Assembly: GCF_018449575.1 (NCBI RefSeq) | Contig: NZ_JAAVUT010000018.1 | Location: 45,474 to 109,473, forward strand | Source: Sodalis sp. dw_96 | GTDB taxonomy: Bacteria > Pseudomonadota > Gammaproteobacteria > Enterobacterales > Enterobacteriaceae | Reading direction: 5' to 3' | Length of the DNA: 64,000 nt | In this document: positions 9,475 to 18,710 of the stretch, one piece after another | Layout of the letters: the number at the start of each line of letters is the position of its first letter | Position numbering within the stretch: the stretch's first letter is position 1 | The notes under the pieces: generated by a model | The model's database searches: none | What the model was told of the DNA's origin: nothing | The model's input: the letters and a program-made list of their open reading frames with translations, nothing else | Position numbers and translations under genes: made by a program

Positions 9475-10908
9475 ATGGTACAGATATCGGGTGGACTGGT
9501 TACGGCAGCCTATATTATTGCGGCCATCCTGTTTATTGGCAGCCTGGCCGGGTTGTCGCAGCATGAAACGTCCCGGCGGGGGAATATTTTCGGCATTACC
9601 GGCATGGCCCTGGCCTTGTTGGCGACCGTTTTTGGACCGGGTTTCACGGTCATCCTGCTGGGGAGGATTGGGGCGGCAATGGTTATCGGCGGGGCCATCG
9701 GCGTGTACTTGGCCCGTAAGGTCGAGATGACGGGAATGCCGGAGCTGGTGGCGATGCTGCACAGCTTTGTCGGCCTGGCCGCGGTGCTGGTGGGATATAA
9801 TAGTTATCTTGATCAAACACCGGGAGCCGAAGCGGTACTGGAAAACATCCATTTGACGGAAGTTTTCCTGGGAGTTTTCATTGGCGCGGTCACCTTTACC
9901 GGTTCGGTGGTCGCGTTCGGTAAATTACGCGGCACATTTTCTTCGAAGCCGCTGATGCTGCCCCATCGCCACCAGCTGAATCTGCTGGCACTGGTGCTCT
10001 CCTTTGCTCTGCTGTGGATATTTATCAAAGGGGATGTCGTCAGTAACCCCGTGGACGGTGCGGCGTGGATCAGGACGCAGTTTGCGGCCTTGCTGGTGAT
10101 GACGGTGATTGCCCTGGCGTTTGGCTGGCATCTGGTGGCGTCAATCGGTGGGGCTGATATGCCGGTGGTCATTTCCATGCTGAATTCCTACTCGGGGTGG
10201 GCGGCGGCGGCGGCGGGTTTTATGCTCGGCAACGACCTGCTGATCGTCACCGGCGCGCTGGTGGGGTCATCCGGTGCCATACTTTCTTACATCATGTGCA
10301 AGGCGATGAACCGCTCGTTTATCAGTGTGATTGCCGGGGGCTTCGGTTCTGACGGCGCCTCTTCCGGCAGTGCGGAAGAAACGGGCGAACACCGTGAAAT
10401 TACCGCCGAAGAGACGGCGGAGCTGCTGAAAAATTCCACGTCGGTGATTATCACTCCCGGCTATGGCATGGCGGTGGCGCAGGCCCAATATCCGGTGGCG
10501 GATATGACCAAAAAACTACGTGAGCGCGGCATAAAGGTGCGTTTCGGTATTCATCCGGTGGCCGGCCGGTTGCCGGGGCATATGAACGTGCTTCTGGCGG
10601 AAGCAAAGGTGCCCTATGATGTGGTGCTGGAAATGGATGAAATCAATGATGATTTTATCGATACCGATACGGTGCTGGTGATTGGCGCCAACGATACGGT
10701 CAATCCGGCGGCGCAGGAAGATCCGCATAGCCCGATTGCGGGCATGCCGGTGCTGGAGGTCTGGAAAGCGCAGAATGTCATCGTGTTCAAGCGCTCAATG
10801 AACACTGGTTATGCCGGTGTGCAGAACCCTCTGTTCTTTAAGGAAAACACCCAGATGCTGTTCGGCGATGCCAAAGCCAGCGTGGAAGCTATTTTGAAAT
10901 CTCTCTGA
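9475..10908 (+). CDS. pntB: NAD(P) transhydrogenase, beta subunit
   Basis: PntB carries the rest of the proton channel and the NADP(H)-binding domain. The product is 477 residues, slightly longer than E. coli PntB (462), partly because of an extra stretch around [13 protein letters not shown] in the membrane part. Landmarks are [11 protein letters not shown] near residue 82, [15 protein letters not shown] in the membrane domain, and the NADP domain from [14 protein letters not shown] to [18 protein letters not shown] precedes the ATG. A complete and close match indicates a functional enzyme. Confidence 0.95.
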   Translation: MVQISGGLVTAAYIIAAILFIGSLAGLSQHETSRRGNIFGITGMALALLATVFGPGFTVILLGRIGAAMVIGGAIGVYLARKVEMTGMPELVAMLHSFVGLAAVLVGYNSYLDQTPGAEAVLENIHLTEVFLGVFIGAVTFTGSVVAFGKLRGTFSSKPLMLPHRHQLNLLALVLSFALLWIFIKGDVVSNPVDGAAWIRTQFAALLVMTVIALAFGWHLVASIGGADMPVVISMLNSYSGWAAAAAGFMLGNDLLIVTGALVGSSGAILSYIMCKAMNRSFISVIAGGFGSDGASSGSAEETGEHREITAEETAELLKNSTSVIITPGYGMAVAQAQYPVADMTKKLRERGIKVRFGIHPVAGRLPGHMNVLLAEAKVPYDVVLEMDEINDDFIDTDTVLVIGANDTVNPAAQEDPHSPIAGMPVLEVWKAQNVIVFKRSMNTGYAGVQNPLFFKENTQMLFGDAKASVEAILKSL

Positions 10909-10979
10909 CCGGGCTGTGGGTCTGCTCGGAAGGAGTGAATTAGAGGCGGTTATTTAATCATCCAGCATGCGCTTATATC

Positions 10980-11007
10980 TTGCCTGGTAAGCTTTGCTAT
11001 GCATAAT
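10980..11007 (+). promoter_or_regulatory. Sigma-70 promoter for the 52-aa peptide gene
   Basis: TTGCCT (10980-10985) and CATAAT (11002-11007) are spaced by 16 bases, just upstream of the small gene at 11020. The match is moderate and comes from hexamer inspection only. Confidence 0.4.
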
Positions 11008-11019
11008 ACGGGAGGGCCT

Positions 11020-11178
11020 ATGCTGTTGCTCCTGCGAAATTTGATTTTATGTATAATACTGATACCGATAATGACGTTGTTCTTGCTGGGGATGATATAT
11101 TCTATAGGTGAAATATCTAACATTATTTCTCGTATCCCTAAGCATTGGTCACCCTCCGTAAGTAAAAAAAAGAGATAA
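11020..11178 (+). CDS. Small hydrophobic membrane protein, 52 aa
   Basis: The frame begins MLLLLRNLILCIILIPIMTL and continues as a single hydrophobic segment of about 28 residues, followed by a basic tail ending KKKR. This is the layout of a small inner-membrane protein with a cytoplasmic C-terminus. GGGAGGG lies 4 bases before the ATG, a good ribosome site, and a promoter-like pair lies just upstream. I do not recognise the family. It sits between pntB and the convergent TetR gene. Confidence 0.55.
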   Translation: MLLLLRNLILCIILIPIMTLFLLGMIYSIGEISNIISRIPKHWSPSVSKKKR

Positions 11179-11333
11179 AAAAATCTTTATAACCGATAAC
11201 AAGTCATTATCTCAGGGGTATTGGTGATGAATATTCTGAAAAAGGAAATATGAAGGGATGTCCGGTAGACGTCAATCAGATTCCGGCAGGCAGTGACATT
11301 TGGACTTGTGGGCAGACACCATTCGGTGTGACG

Positions 11334-11936
11334 TTAAGGATTATTCCGCTCCGCACGCGCTATGATTGCTTTCATCGCATCGAACCCCGGGAGGATCCGC
11401 GTATCTGCCGGGGCCAGCAGATATTGGATGGACAGACCGAACGACGCGGCCAGGATGAGCCGCGTGATGACTTCAAGCGAGAAAGGTGACGGTTGCGGGG
11501 CGTTTCCCTCGTCGTTTCTGACCACCTGAGCATCGATAGCGATGAGAATATCGGAAACAAATCCGGCCATTTCCTCTTTAAACGGCTCAGACCACATCGC
11601 ATAGTTAAAAAACTCAAGAAAACATTGATACAACGCCGTATTCTCTTTGAGAAGCTCTTCATTGTAAGAGGCCAGCGCCGTTATTCGTTCGGCAAACGAA
11701 ACGCATTTTTTCATCCGGAGATCGAGACCGTCCGTGTAGGTTTGCCGCATAGCTTTTATCACCGCAGAGAAAAGCCCTTCCTTATTCACAAAATAATAGT
11801 TCAACTGGCTTAGCACCACGCCGGCCTCTTGGGCGATCTCTCGCAGCGTGACGCTGTTGCATCCCTTCGCCGCGATGCAGTTGAACGCGGCGGTGAGGAT
11901 TTTCTCTGCGGTGATCTCACTTTTGGATTTTGTCAT
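11334..11936 (-). CDS. TetR-family transcriptional repressor
   Basis: The product is 200 residues. The DNA-binding region near residues 25-60 reads VTLREIAQEAGVVLSQLNYY and then FVNKEGLFSAVI, a clear TetR signature. It is the last gene of a leftward unit that starts with a membrane protein (14153) and a broken AAA+ ATPase gene, 53 bases after the latter. A repressor at the end of its own operon usually autoregulates, and the palindromic CGGATGTCCG at 14221-14230 is the likely target. The effector is unknown. Confidence 0.85.
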   Translation of the reverse strand: MTKSKSEITAEKILTAAFNCIAAKGCNSVTLREIAQEAGVVLSQLNYYFVNKEGLFSAVIKAMRQTYTDGLDLRMKKCVSFAERITALASYNEELLKENTALYQCFLEFFNYAMWSEPFKEEMAGFVSDILIAIDAQVVRNDEGNAPQPSPFSLEVITRLILAASFGLSIQYLLAPADTRILPGFDAMKAIIARAERNNP

Positions 11937-11988
11937 TATTCAGCTCTGATTATTCCGGTGTTATGCGTGAGCGCCTAAGCTCGTCAGT

Positions 11989-13408
11989 TTAACCAGGATT
12001 ATCCTGGGTCATTTCAAGTAAGGCCAGCTCGAAATGATCATTATCAATAGTAAAAGGCAGAAAATCCGGACCGGGGCAAGTACTGACAGATTGTCTGATA
12101 GCCAGGAGGGCAGCTCGTTGACACAGTGATTGCAGATCCGCGCCGGTCATGTTCGCTGTGCGTGCGGCAAGACCGCCAATATCGACATTGGGATCCACGG
12201 GGCGATGGCGGCAGTGGCTTTGCAGGATCGCCAGGCGCGCCACCAGATCCGGCATCGGCAGGTCGACCACAAAATCAAAACGTCCAGGGCGCAGCAGCGC
12301 TTTGTCGATAAGTTCGGGGCGGTTGGTCGCCGCCAGTATGACTACCCCCTCCTGACTCGCCATGTTGTCCATTTCAAGCAGCAACTGACCTACCATGCGC
12401 TCATTGATTTGGGAACCGCTCTCGCCCTGGCCCCGAATGGGCGCGATGGCATCGATTTCATCAAAAAAATGAAAGCAGTTGGGCAACTACCCGCTTTTCC
12501 ACATCTCCCAACACGGTCTCCCGGTTAGGTGCAACGGCGTCAATCTCATCGAAGAAGATAATGGCCGGGGCGTTTTTCTCTGCATCGGCAAAAATTTGAC
12601 GCAGTAATTCTTCCGATTCGCCGTAGTGCTTTTGAATGATCTCCGGTCCACTAACGCTGAAAAAGTAGACTCCGGTCCCCTGAGCGACTGTCCGCGCGAT
12701 AAGCGTCTTGCCGCATCCGGGAGGCCCATAGAGCAACAAACCCTTGGGCGGGTCAATGCCTAATTGTCTGAACAAGTGTGGCGCCCGCAAAGGCAATTCG
12801 ACCATTTCCCTCACCCGGGTAATTTCCTTGTCAAGACCGCCAACGTTTTGATAAGCGCTTAATCCCTCGGAGTTTGTAAAAATAACGGCGGTCGAGCCAT
12901 CAACTACCACTGGGCCTTCGAGCGTCGTCTCTGCGATCTGATATTCCCCGATCTCACCGTTTCGCGCCAGGCGCAGGATATCCCCGGTCGCGACAATGAG
13001 TCCGATAGGTGATGTGGCCGGATGGGTATTCTTGTCGGCTGGGGCAGCGTTGATGAGTCGCCCCATTGCGTGGTAAAGGCGGCTGCACAGAGCGTACAGC
13101 CAGTTTTTTGTTCCGGGTGGATCGGCGGCGCGGGTTGCCAGCAGGACGATACGTTGTGCCGGACTATCCGGCATGGTATGGCCCGCCCCAAAGTTGCCCG
13201 TCACTGCACCGCCAGGAGCGCAGGGATGATTTGGCGCGCCGCTATTCCCCTCCACGGACCGGGTCAATCTGTCTATCCCGCGGCGGTCCGCGTCATCCTG
13301 GTGGCCTAAAACCAGAATATCGTCCTTAGCCAAAGCAGCTGATGGTAGAGGAGCTGGCAGGATACCCACCGCCGCTTCCTTCTGTGGGTCCGGTATCCGC
13401 TCAGTCAT
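11989..13408 (-). pseudogene. CDC48/VAT-like AAA+ ATPase, internally deleted and frameshifted
   Basis: The first frame (12461-13408, 315 residues) has an N-terminal region, then a first ATPase module: [11 protein letters not shown], Walker A GPPGCGKT, Walker [13 protein letters not shown], and EKRVVAQLL. It then meets a run of seven T and stops. The next frame (from about 12486) resumes with a second Walker [14 protein letters not shown], then AATNRPELIDKALLRPGRF, the second-module sensor and arginine region. CDC48-type proteins have two full modules, so a block from the end of module 1 through Walker A of module 2 is missing. One fewer T would rejoin the frames. The start at 13408 overlaps the end of the upstream gene. 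Such ATPases are unusual in Enterobacterales. Confidence 0.8.
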
Positions 13409-14153
13409 TAAAGTGGCTCTGGCTGATGACTTGCCCCAATCCGGCGACGGCGGGAATTTTGGTCCGTTTGATATCCTGAACCATATAAGGCCCGATGATG
13501 GCAGTGAAGAGGCCATAACTGATGAATGCTACATGGTACGACCAGTACCCATTGAGTGCAAAAGGACCGGATTTAAAGTAAGGCAAAAATGTGATGGCCA
13601 GGAAGGATAGGCCGGAGAACAGGGCCAGGCAAGCGACCCAGTGCGGCATGATCGCGGGTTTTTGCCGGTCCAGGAAGATCAGCAGGAAAATGGCGCTCAC
13701 CTCGACTGTGGTGATCATATAGGTCATATCGAAGGTATACCACGCCATGAAATGCACCGCCTTGATTAACTCCGGGTTAACCGTCCCGGCAACTTCCGCG
13801 CACCAGGCCCAGAGTGCCGGGCAGAAGATCAGCACCCAACCGGTCAGCAGGCCGCCGGTCAATTGAAGCAATGAGAGAATGGGGGTGGTTTCTCTCCGCC
13901 ACATTTGGACCGTGAGCTGACATGCCCAAATCAGATAGAGAATGCCGAAGGCGGTCGACAAAGACTGGCCCAACATGATTTGGTCTCGGTACTTGAGGTA
14001 GAAATTATCCACCAGTTCCTGGCCGGTGAACAAGGGATTGGGCGGTGGATAATTATGGCCGAGCACCACCCAGCTCAGCCCGTACAGGATGACAAATGCC
14101 GGGCCGCAATAGGCGCAGAAAATTTGAATTCGTCTTGAGGCAATTTCGTTCAT
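13401..14153 (-). CDS. Multi-pass membrane protein of unknown function, 250 aa
   Basis: The product starts [17 protein letters not shown] and has about six or seven hydrophobic segments, among them [43 protein letters not shown] and [11 protein letters not shown], separated by short loops. I do not recognise the family. The ATG at 14153 has AGAGGA 6 bases upstream; a longer in-frame start at 14210 lacks this. The stop codon overlaps the ATG of the AAA+ gene by 8 bases, implying translational coupling. The gene heads the leftward operon and may be its only intact effector. Confidence 0.75.
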   Translation of the reverse strand: MNEIASRRIQIFCAYCGPAFVILYGLSWVVLGHNYPPPNPLFTGQELVDNFYLKYRDQIMLGQSLSTAFGILYLIWACQLTVQMWRRETTPILSLLQLTGGLLTGWVLIFCPALWAWCAEVAGTVNPELIKAVHFMAWYTFDMTYMITTVEVSAIFLLIFLDRQKPAIMPHWVACLALFSGLSFLAITFLPYFKSGPFALNGYWSYHVAFISYGLFTAIIGPYMVQDIKRTKIPAVAGLGQVISQSHFND

Positions 14154-14211
14154 GGTTTTCCTCTGGTGGTCTATGACAGGGCTGCGGACATGTTGACTTA
14201 GTCTCATCACT

Positions 14212-14241
14212 AAAATAGAACGGATGTCCGATTTAATGCAA
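14212..14241 (-). promoter_or_regulatory. Promoter with embedded palindromic operator
   Basis: On the minus strand TTGCAT (14241-14236) and TATTTT (14217-14212) are spaced by 18 bases. The palindromic CGGACATCCG occupies 14230-14221, between the two hexamers, where a bound repressor would exclude polymerase. A second CGGACAT element, inverted, lies at 14185-14191 just downstream. The TetR encoded at 11334-11936 is the probable ligand by context. Confidence 0.5.
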
Positions 14242-14799
14242 GTTAAGCCAGGATACCTGCTTTGTCAATGACTGAAAGCGAATGGTGGGTAGCCGGATGA
14301 AATCGTTATTGGCATGGTGTCTTGCACCCTTCCCAGTCTTCTGTACTCTCTACATCAAGCTGTTTCACGTTTTTTGCCATCAGGACAAGGTGTTAATCAC
14401 CGAAGATGATAATGTCCCGGTACCATTCAATTTTTTGCCGGCTGATATTTTTATTGAAATTGATAGCGACCAAACATTTGCAACTTCAGTATTATTTTTC
14501 ATTACCGCCTCAATGCCTATTTTTTTGAGCGACGAAAGAGAATTTATAATTGCCTTATCTTGCTATAGATATAAACATACTGGCTGTAATCCTCAAATGT
14601 GATAGTGCTCGATATTCTGAAGGATGATTTGAAATTAAACTTATTAACATCGCTGCTATGAATAATTAATTGTTTCCGATACAGAATAGTTTGTCTTATT
14701 GATAATAACTAATCGGTAATGTCCCACGATAACAATATTTAGTTTGTGAAGTATATCGTCGAACGGACGGCGTGATTGCGGTTCACTCGATAAAGGACA
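14242..14799. other. Spacer, no convincing gene
   Basis: This stretch of 558 bases becomes AT-rich after 14600. A frame at 14282-14602 (106 codons) has no clear ribosome site and no recognisable family, so I do not call it a gene. The right end runs into the araG remnant. Confidence 0.5.
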
Positions 14800-14972
14800 A
14801 TTTATCCGCGGTATTGATGTGGATGCCAAACATGAAATCTACAGCATTATTTATTCATTAGCTGAGCGAGGCATTGCCGTTTCATTTGCTTCCAGTGATT
14901 TAGCGGAAGCATTGGGTTTGGCGGATCGTAGAAACCACCACTGCGGTGATGTGATTATTGAGGAACAAATAA
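14800..14972 (+). pseudogene. araG: 3' remnant of araG (arabinose importer ATPase)
   Basis: The frame through 14810-14930 reads [20 protein letters not shown] and then [14 protein letters not shown]. This is the last part of the second nucleotide-binding domain of the L-arabinose ABC importer ATPase, just after its Walker B and D-loop. After ADR the match breaks up, and the N-terminal four fifths of the protein is absent. It runs directly into araH, as in the normal araFGH order, so an upstream deletion removed araF and most of araG. Confidence 0.75.
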
Positions 14973-14973
14973 A

Positions 14974-15957
14974 ATGTCACTTCCATCCTTACCGTTTGTT
15001 AAATCTAAGCACAATATTGGGCTGGTTCGAATCTGGGATGCCTACGGCATGCTGGTGGTTTTTGCCGCATTGTTTGTTGTCTGCGCTATTTTTGTTCCCA
15101 ATTTTGCCTCTTATATTAATATGAAAGGATTAGGATTGGCGATGTCCATGTCCGGTATTGTGGCATGCGGCATGTTGTTTTGCCTGGCCTCAGGTGACTT
15201 CGATTTGTCGATAGCGTCGGTTATCGCCTGTGCCGGGGTCACTACTGCAGTGGTCATTAATAAAACGGACAGCCTATTTGTCGGTATTCTGGCCGGGTTG
15301 ATGGTCGGGGTTATCTGCGGCCTGGTTAATGGTCTGGTGATTGCGCGCTTGAAAATTAATGCACTGATCACCACATTGGCCACCATGCAAATTGTCCGTG
15401 GGCTGGCATACATCTTTTCCGATGGAAAAGCGGTCGGGGTTGCAAAAGAATCCTTCTTTTTCCTGGGTTCAGCCAGCTGGTTTGGCTTACCGGCACCTAT
15501 TTGGCTAACCATCCTCTGTATGGTGATATTCGGCTTCTTGCTGAACAAGACGACCTTTGGGCGGAATACGTTATCACTGGGCGGTAACGAAGAAGCGGCA
15601 CGGTTATCAGGTGTTCCGGTGGTACGGACAAAAGTGATTATTTTTGTGCTCTCCGGTCTGGTCTCGGCCATTGGTGGTATTATTCTGGCCTCGCGCATGA
15701 CCAGCGGTCAGCCGATGACCTCCATTGGTTTTGAAATGACCGTTATTTCCGCTTGCGTACTTGGTGGTGTGTCAATGAAGGGTGGGGTGGGCAAAATCTC
15801 TTACGTGGTCGCCGGGGTGCTGATCTTAGGTACCATCGAAAATGCCATGAATCTGCTCAATATCTCACCTTTTACCCAATACGTGGTTCGGGGACTCATT
15901 CTGCTGGCAGCTGTTATATTTGACCGTTATAAACAAACGGGACAGGGGGCGATTTAG
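14974..15957 (+). CDS. araH: L-arabinose ABC transporter permease
   Basis: AraH forms the membrane channel of the high-affinity arabinose importer. The 327-residue product has the family's usual length and about eight to ten hydrophobic segments, with landmarks [16 protein letters not shown] near residue 72, the permease loop [13 protein letters not shown] near residue 205, and [15 protein letters not shown] near residue 260. The frame is intact. Its partners are missing: only the tail of araG precedes it and no araF is visible. It would therefore need an ATPase from elsewhere or is an orphan on its way to decay. Confidence 0.9.
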   Translation: MSLPSLPFVKSKHNIGLVRIWDAYGMLVVFAALFVVCAIFVPNFASYINMKGLGLAMSMSGIVACGMLFCLASGDFDLSIASVIACAGVTTAVVINKTDSLFVGILAGLMVGVICGLVNGLVIARLKINALITTLATMQIVRGLAYIFSDGKAVGVAKESFFFLGSASWFGLPAPIWLTILCMVIFGFLLNKTTFGRNTLSLGGNEEAARLSGVPVVRTKVIIFVLSGLVSAIGGIILASRMTSGQPMTSIGFEMTVISACVLGGVSMKGGVGKISYVVAGVLILGTIENAMNLLNISPFTQYVVRGLILLAAVIFDRYKQTGQGAI

Positions 15958-16223
15958 GTTATAATAACGCTGCCAGGGGAAATATAACAGATGTGGTGAA
16001 TTATGGCGGACATTTCATAAAACGATTTCTCCATTGCTCCGACAGCGTGCATGGGGTGACAAGCATGGCGCGTTACCAGACTCAATTATTCAGGCCACTG
16101 GCAGTGAAAATAATGCCGAGACTGCAAAAAAACTTGACGGACAAGACAGTTGCCGTGAATACAAGCGCGGAGCGGGTGACGTTTCTTAATCTCTCCTTAC
16201 TTAAAAAGAGCTAACCCTTAGGG

Positions 16224-16467
16224 ATGAAACACTATAAAAAGAAAATGGCTTTATGCCGCAACGCTTACGGCTTTATCACTATTCAGTGTCGTAGGATGTT
16301 CTTCAAACCAGGCCATCAAAACCGTTGATGGAGAAACCATTGTGACTGATGGAAAGCCCAAAGTTGATAATGATACTGGCCTGGTGTCTTACAAAAATGC
16401 GGAAACAGGTAAGACCGCGCAGCTCAACCGAGATCAAATAAAAAATATGAATGAGCTTGAAAACTAA
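16224..16467 (+). pseudogene. YgdI/YgdR-type lipoprotein gene, frameshifted at the start
   Basis: The frame through 16246-16467 reads like the YgdI/YgdR lipoproteins: a short hydrophobic signal with lipobox VVGCSS (Cys at 16297-16299), then TDGKPKVDNDTGLVSY and a C-terminal LNRDQIKNMNELEN. This frame has no ATG, GTG or TTG start. The natural ATG (16224) is in another frame and would join if one base near 16230 were removed. The gene looks disabled by a one-base insertion, unless this is a sequence error. The mature part is otherwise intact. The function of these lipoproteins is not established. Confidence 0.7.
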
Positions 16468-17278
16468 TAAGTAGGAACAAAAAGGGCGATATCGGATGAG
16501 ATTAGGATGGCGAAGCGGTATTTTATATATCAATATGAGATGCCGGTTCGATTACGAATGTCCAAGCGATAAAAATAGTTTTTTTTCATAAGAGTAAAGA
16601 ATTAATTTTCAATATAATATCGGCATAATCATTATATAATGACTGATGGTATTTTCTACGATAAATTTGAACTAAAAAATTATTTTTTATGAATCCTTGC
16701 ATTTAAAAAACAAAATTTTTACTTTCGATAAATAACTAATTTAATATACTAATTATAAATGTCAATTAGATGATTTTTTGTATTATGCTATGTGGTTCAT
16801 GTTAAATGATATATATTCTTATTTATGATGTAAGAAATGTTAGTGAATTTCTCTAGGCCGGTTTATTTGGAATTTATTTCACTTGTTGTATGGCTAAGTT
16901 AAAATCTTACTTTGCCAATCATAAGTATCATTCGGTTAATTTTTTAATTGAGATAAAGATTCAAGCCGATATCTTAAAAAATATAAAAATTAGAATGAAA
17001 GCTGCGAATATTATATTAATAATGAGTGTGTGCAAAATATAAATATTATTTCGAACTGTGCGAGTAATAAAACCATATTTTTCTTGTAAGTTATAGTAAA
17101 TTTATTTTTTATCGGGCTAATCCGTTCAGGTAGGATAGCAAGGGAACGCAACTGATGGCGTGGGGGTTGATCTATCATAATTGAGGCATATTAGCCACTT
17201 GAGTTTGTGTCATCATTAATAACTTCATCATTTTCCTTTATTTATCGCTCGAAAAAGTGTTTTCATCGCAAATAATCA
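16468..17278. other. AT-rich spacer without genes
   Basis: These 811 bases are markedly richer in A and T than the flanking genes. I see no reading frame with a ribosome site. The composition and the neighbouring broken genes suggest degraded or foreign DNA. Confidence 0.6.
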
Positions 17279-17294
17279 GATTTTGTACAAAATC
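17279..17294. promoter_or_regulatory. 16-bp perfect palindrome
   Basis: GATTTTGTACAAAATC is fully self-complementary and lies 186 bases before the gluconolactonase gene. It could be an operator for an unidentified dimeric regulator. There is no T-tract, so a terminator role is unlikely. Confidence 0.35.
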
Positions 17295-17388
17295 ACACAA
17301 TTCACGTGAAATCCACTTTTCTTACTTTAATTAATTTGATAAATCTCACAAAATACTGAATTTTTAAATATTGCTGTTCCAATAAATT

Positions 17389-17408
17389 TGATGTTACTGG
17401 TAACATCA
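17389..17408. promoter_or_regulatory. GntR-type gluconate operator
   Basis: The sequence is TGATGTTAC, two bases, GTAACATCA. Its core ATGTTACTGGTAACAT agrees with the E. coli GntR/IdnR operator pattern ATGTTA-N4-TAACAT recalled from the gluconate regulon. It lies 72 bases before a gluconolactonase-like gene, so control by gluconate is likely. Confidence 0.65.
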
Positions 17409-17479
17409 TGCGACAAGTCACGTCCAAGTAGAAGGTCGCGATATTTTTCATTTTCTTAATATGAGGAATAACCAATGAC

Positions 17480-18589
17480 ATGGGCAAAAAAATGTTGCTA
17501 CTATTTATTACTATGGTTACTGGTGTTTCGGGCAGCTATATCGCCAATGTTTCCGCTGCTACAGTTGAAACCAGCTCTTCACAAGCAGCCGATGCAAATA
17601 CTGAAATTACGACACCCCTCAAGATAGATCGTCTCGATCCATCCATCGATCGGATCATTCCCGCTGGTGCCACATTGCAACGTGTTGCCACTGGTTTCAA
17701 ATGGCTCGAAGGACCCGTGTGGGTTAAAGATCGTCTGTTCTTTGCTGAGATAATCAGTAACAGTATCCGCACCTATACACCAGGCAAAGGTACCCATATT
17801 TTCCTCAAACCTAGTGGCTACCAAGGTGCTGCACCTTACGGCGGGCTTGAGCCCGGATCTAACGGGATGACGCTCGACGTCAAAGGTCGGCTCACAGTGG
17901 CTGGACACGCGCAGCGTGATGTTTTCAGATTTGAATCGCTAAATTCGGCAGGCCCTATTACTATTCTCGCGGACTCTTATCAGGACAAGAAGCTTAATAG
18001 TCCTAATGATCTGGTTTACAAATCGGATGGCTCGCTTTATTTCACTGATCCACCTTATGGCTTGCGTACACAAAAGGATAGCGATCCAGAGAAGCTATTG
18101 CAGATAAACGGTGTCTATCGTATTCCTCACGCATTGACACAGAAAGCTGGCGCTGCGCCCGCACGCGCTGAGTTACAACAATTAATTACTAATCTTCCCC
18201 GGCCGAATGGCATCGCGTTCTCACCTGATGAAAAATATCTGTATGTTGATAATTCCGAACCCAAGAAGATATGGATGCGTTACCGCGTCAAGCCAGATGG
18301 TTCGCTTACTGGTGGCAGGGTATTATACGACGCAACATCAGACCTGCGTCCCGGAAATCCCGACGGCATGAAAGTTGATCAAAAAGGCAATATTTATAGT
18401 GCTGGTCCGGCGGGAGTCTGGATTTTTTCACCTGACGGGAAACCGCTTGCGACTATTCTTATTCCGGAGAAAGTTTCCAGTGTAGCCTGGGCTGGCGCCT
18501 ATCGGAAAACCCTCTATATTACTGCGACTAATAATATCTATCGTACGTATCTTAATATCGCTGGAGAGCCATTAGTTCGTCTTCGGTGA
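17480..18589 (+). CDS. Secreted SMP-30/gluconolactonase-family hydrolase
   Basis: The product is 369 residues. An N-terminal signal peptide ends near ANVSAATVE, so the mature enzyme is probably periplasmic. The body is a beta-propeller of the SMP-30/LRE type, with GFKWLEGPVWV near residue 75, SPNDLVYKSDGSLYFTDPPY near residue 175, LPRPNGIAFSPDEKYLYV near residue 240 and GNPDGMKVDQKGNIY near residue 295. The Glu, Asn and Asp residues in these blocks are the expected metal ligands. Such enzymes open gluconolactone or related sugar lactones. The GntR-type operator upstream supports a role in gluconate supply. Codon use is more AT-rich than in the backbone genes, so it may have been acquired. Confidence 0.85.
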   Translation: MGKKMLLLFITMVTGVSGSYIANVSAATVETSSSQAADANTEITTPLKIDRLDPSIDRIIPAGATLQRVATGFKWLEGPVWVKDRLFFAEIISNSIRTYTPGKGTHIFLKPSGYQGAAPYGGLEPGSNGMTLDVKGRLTVAGHAQRDVFRFESLNSAGPITILADSYQDKKLNSPNDLVYKSDGSLYFTDPPYGLRTQKDSDPEKLLQINGVYRIPHALTQKAGAAPARAELQQLITNLPRPNGIAFSPDEKYLYVDNSEPKKIWMRYRVKPDGSLTGGRVLYDATSDLRPGNPDGMKVDQKGNIYSAGPAGVWIFSPDGKPLATILIPEKVSSVAWAGAYRKTLYITATNNIYRTYLNIAGEPLVRLR

Positions 18590-18710
18590 AATAGCTTAGC
18601 GTCGATACTATGATATAAAAGAGCCGGGGCGTGACTTCAACTACCATATGGGATATTCACCCCCGATAGAAACTAGATTGTTAGCACCCATGTATACTTT
18701 TTTTGCTATC

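Noticed and set aside
11250..11489. Open frame of 79 codons antisense to the second tetR gene
   Set aside because: No ribosome site or family features; it lies mostly within a clear TetR coding sequence.
12461..12490. Programmed frameshift at the T7 run in the AAA+ gene
   Set aside because: The shift needed is +1, not the usual -1 slip on a heptamer, and a large internal block is missing anyway. Decay is the simpler reading.
14282..14602. Open frame of 106 codons before the araG remnant
   Set aside because: No clear ribosome site, odd composition and no recognisable domain.
15993..16214. Open frame of 73 codons after araH
   Set aside because: No ribosome site or family; probably chance in the spacer.
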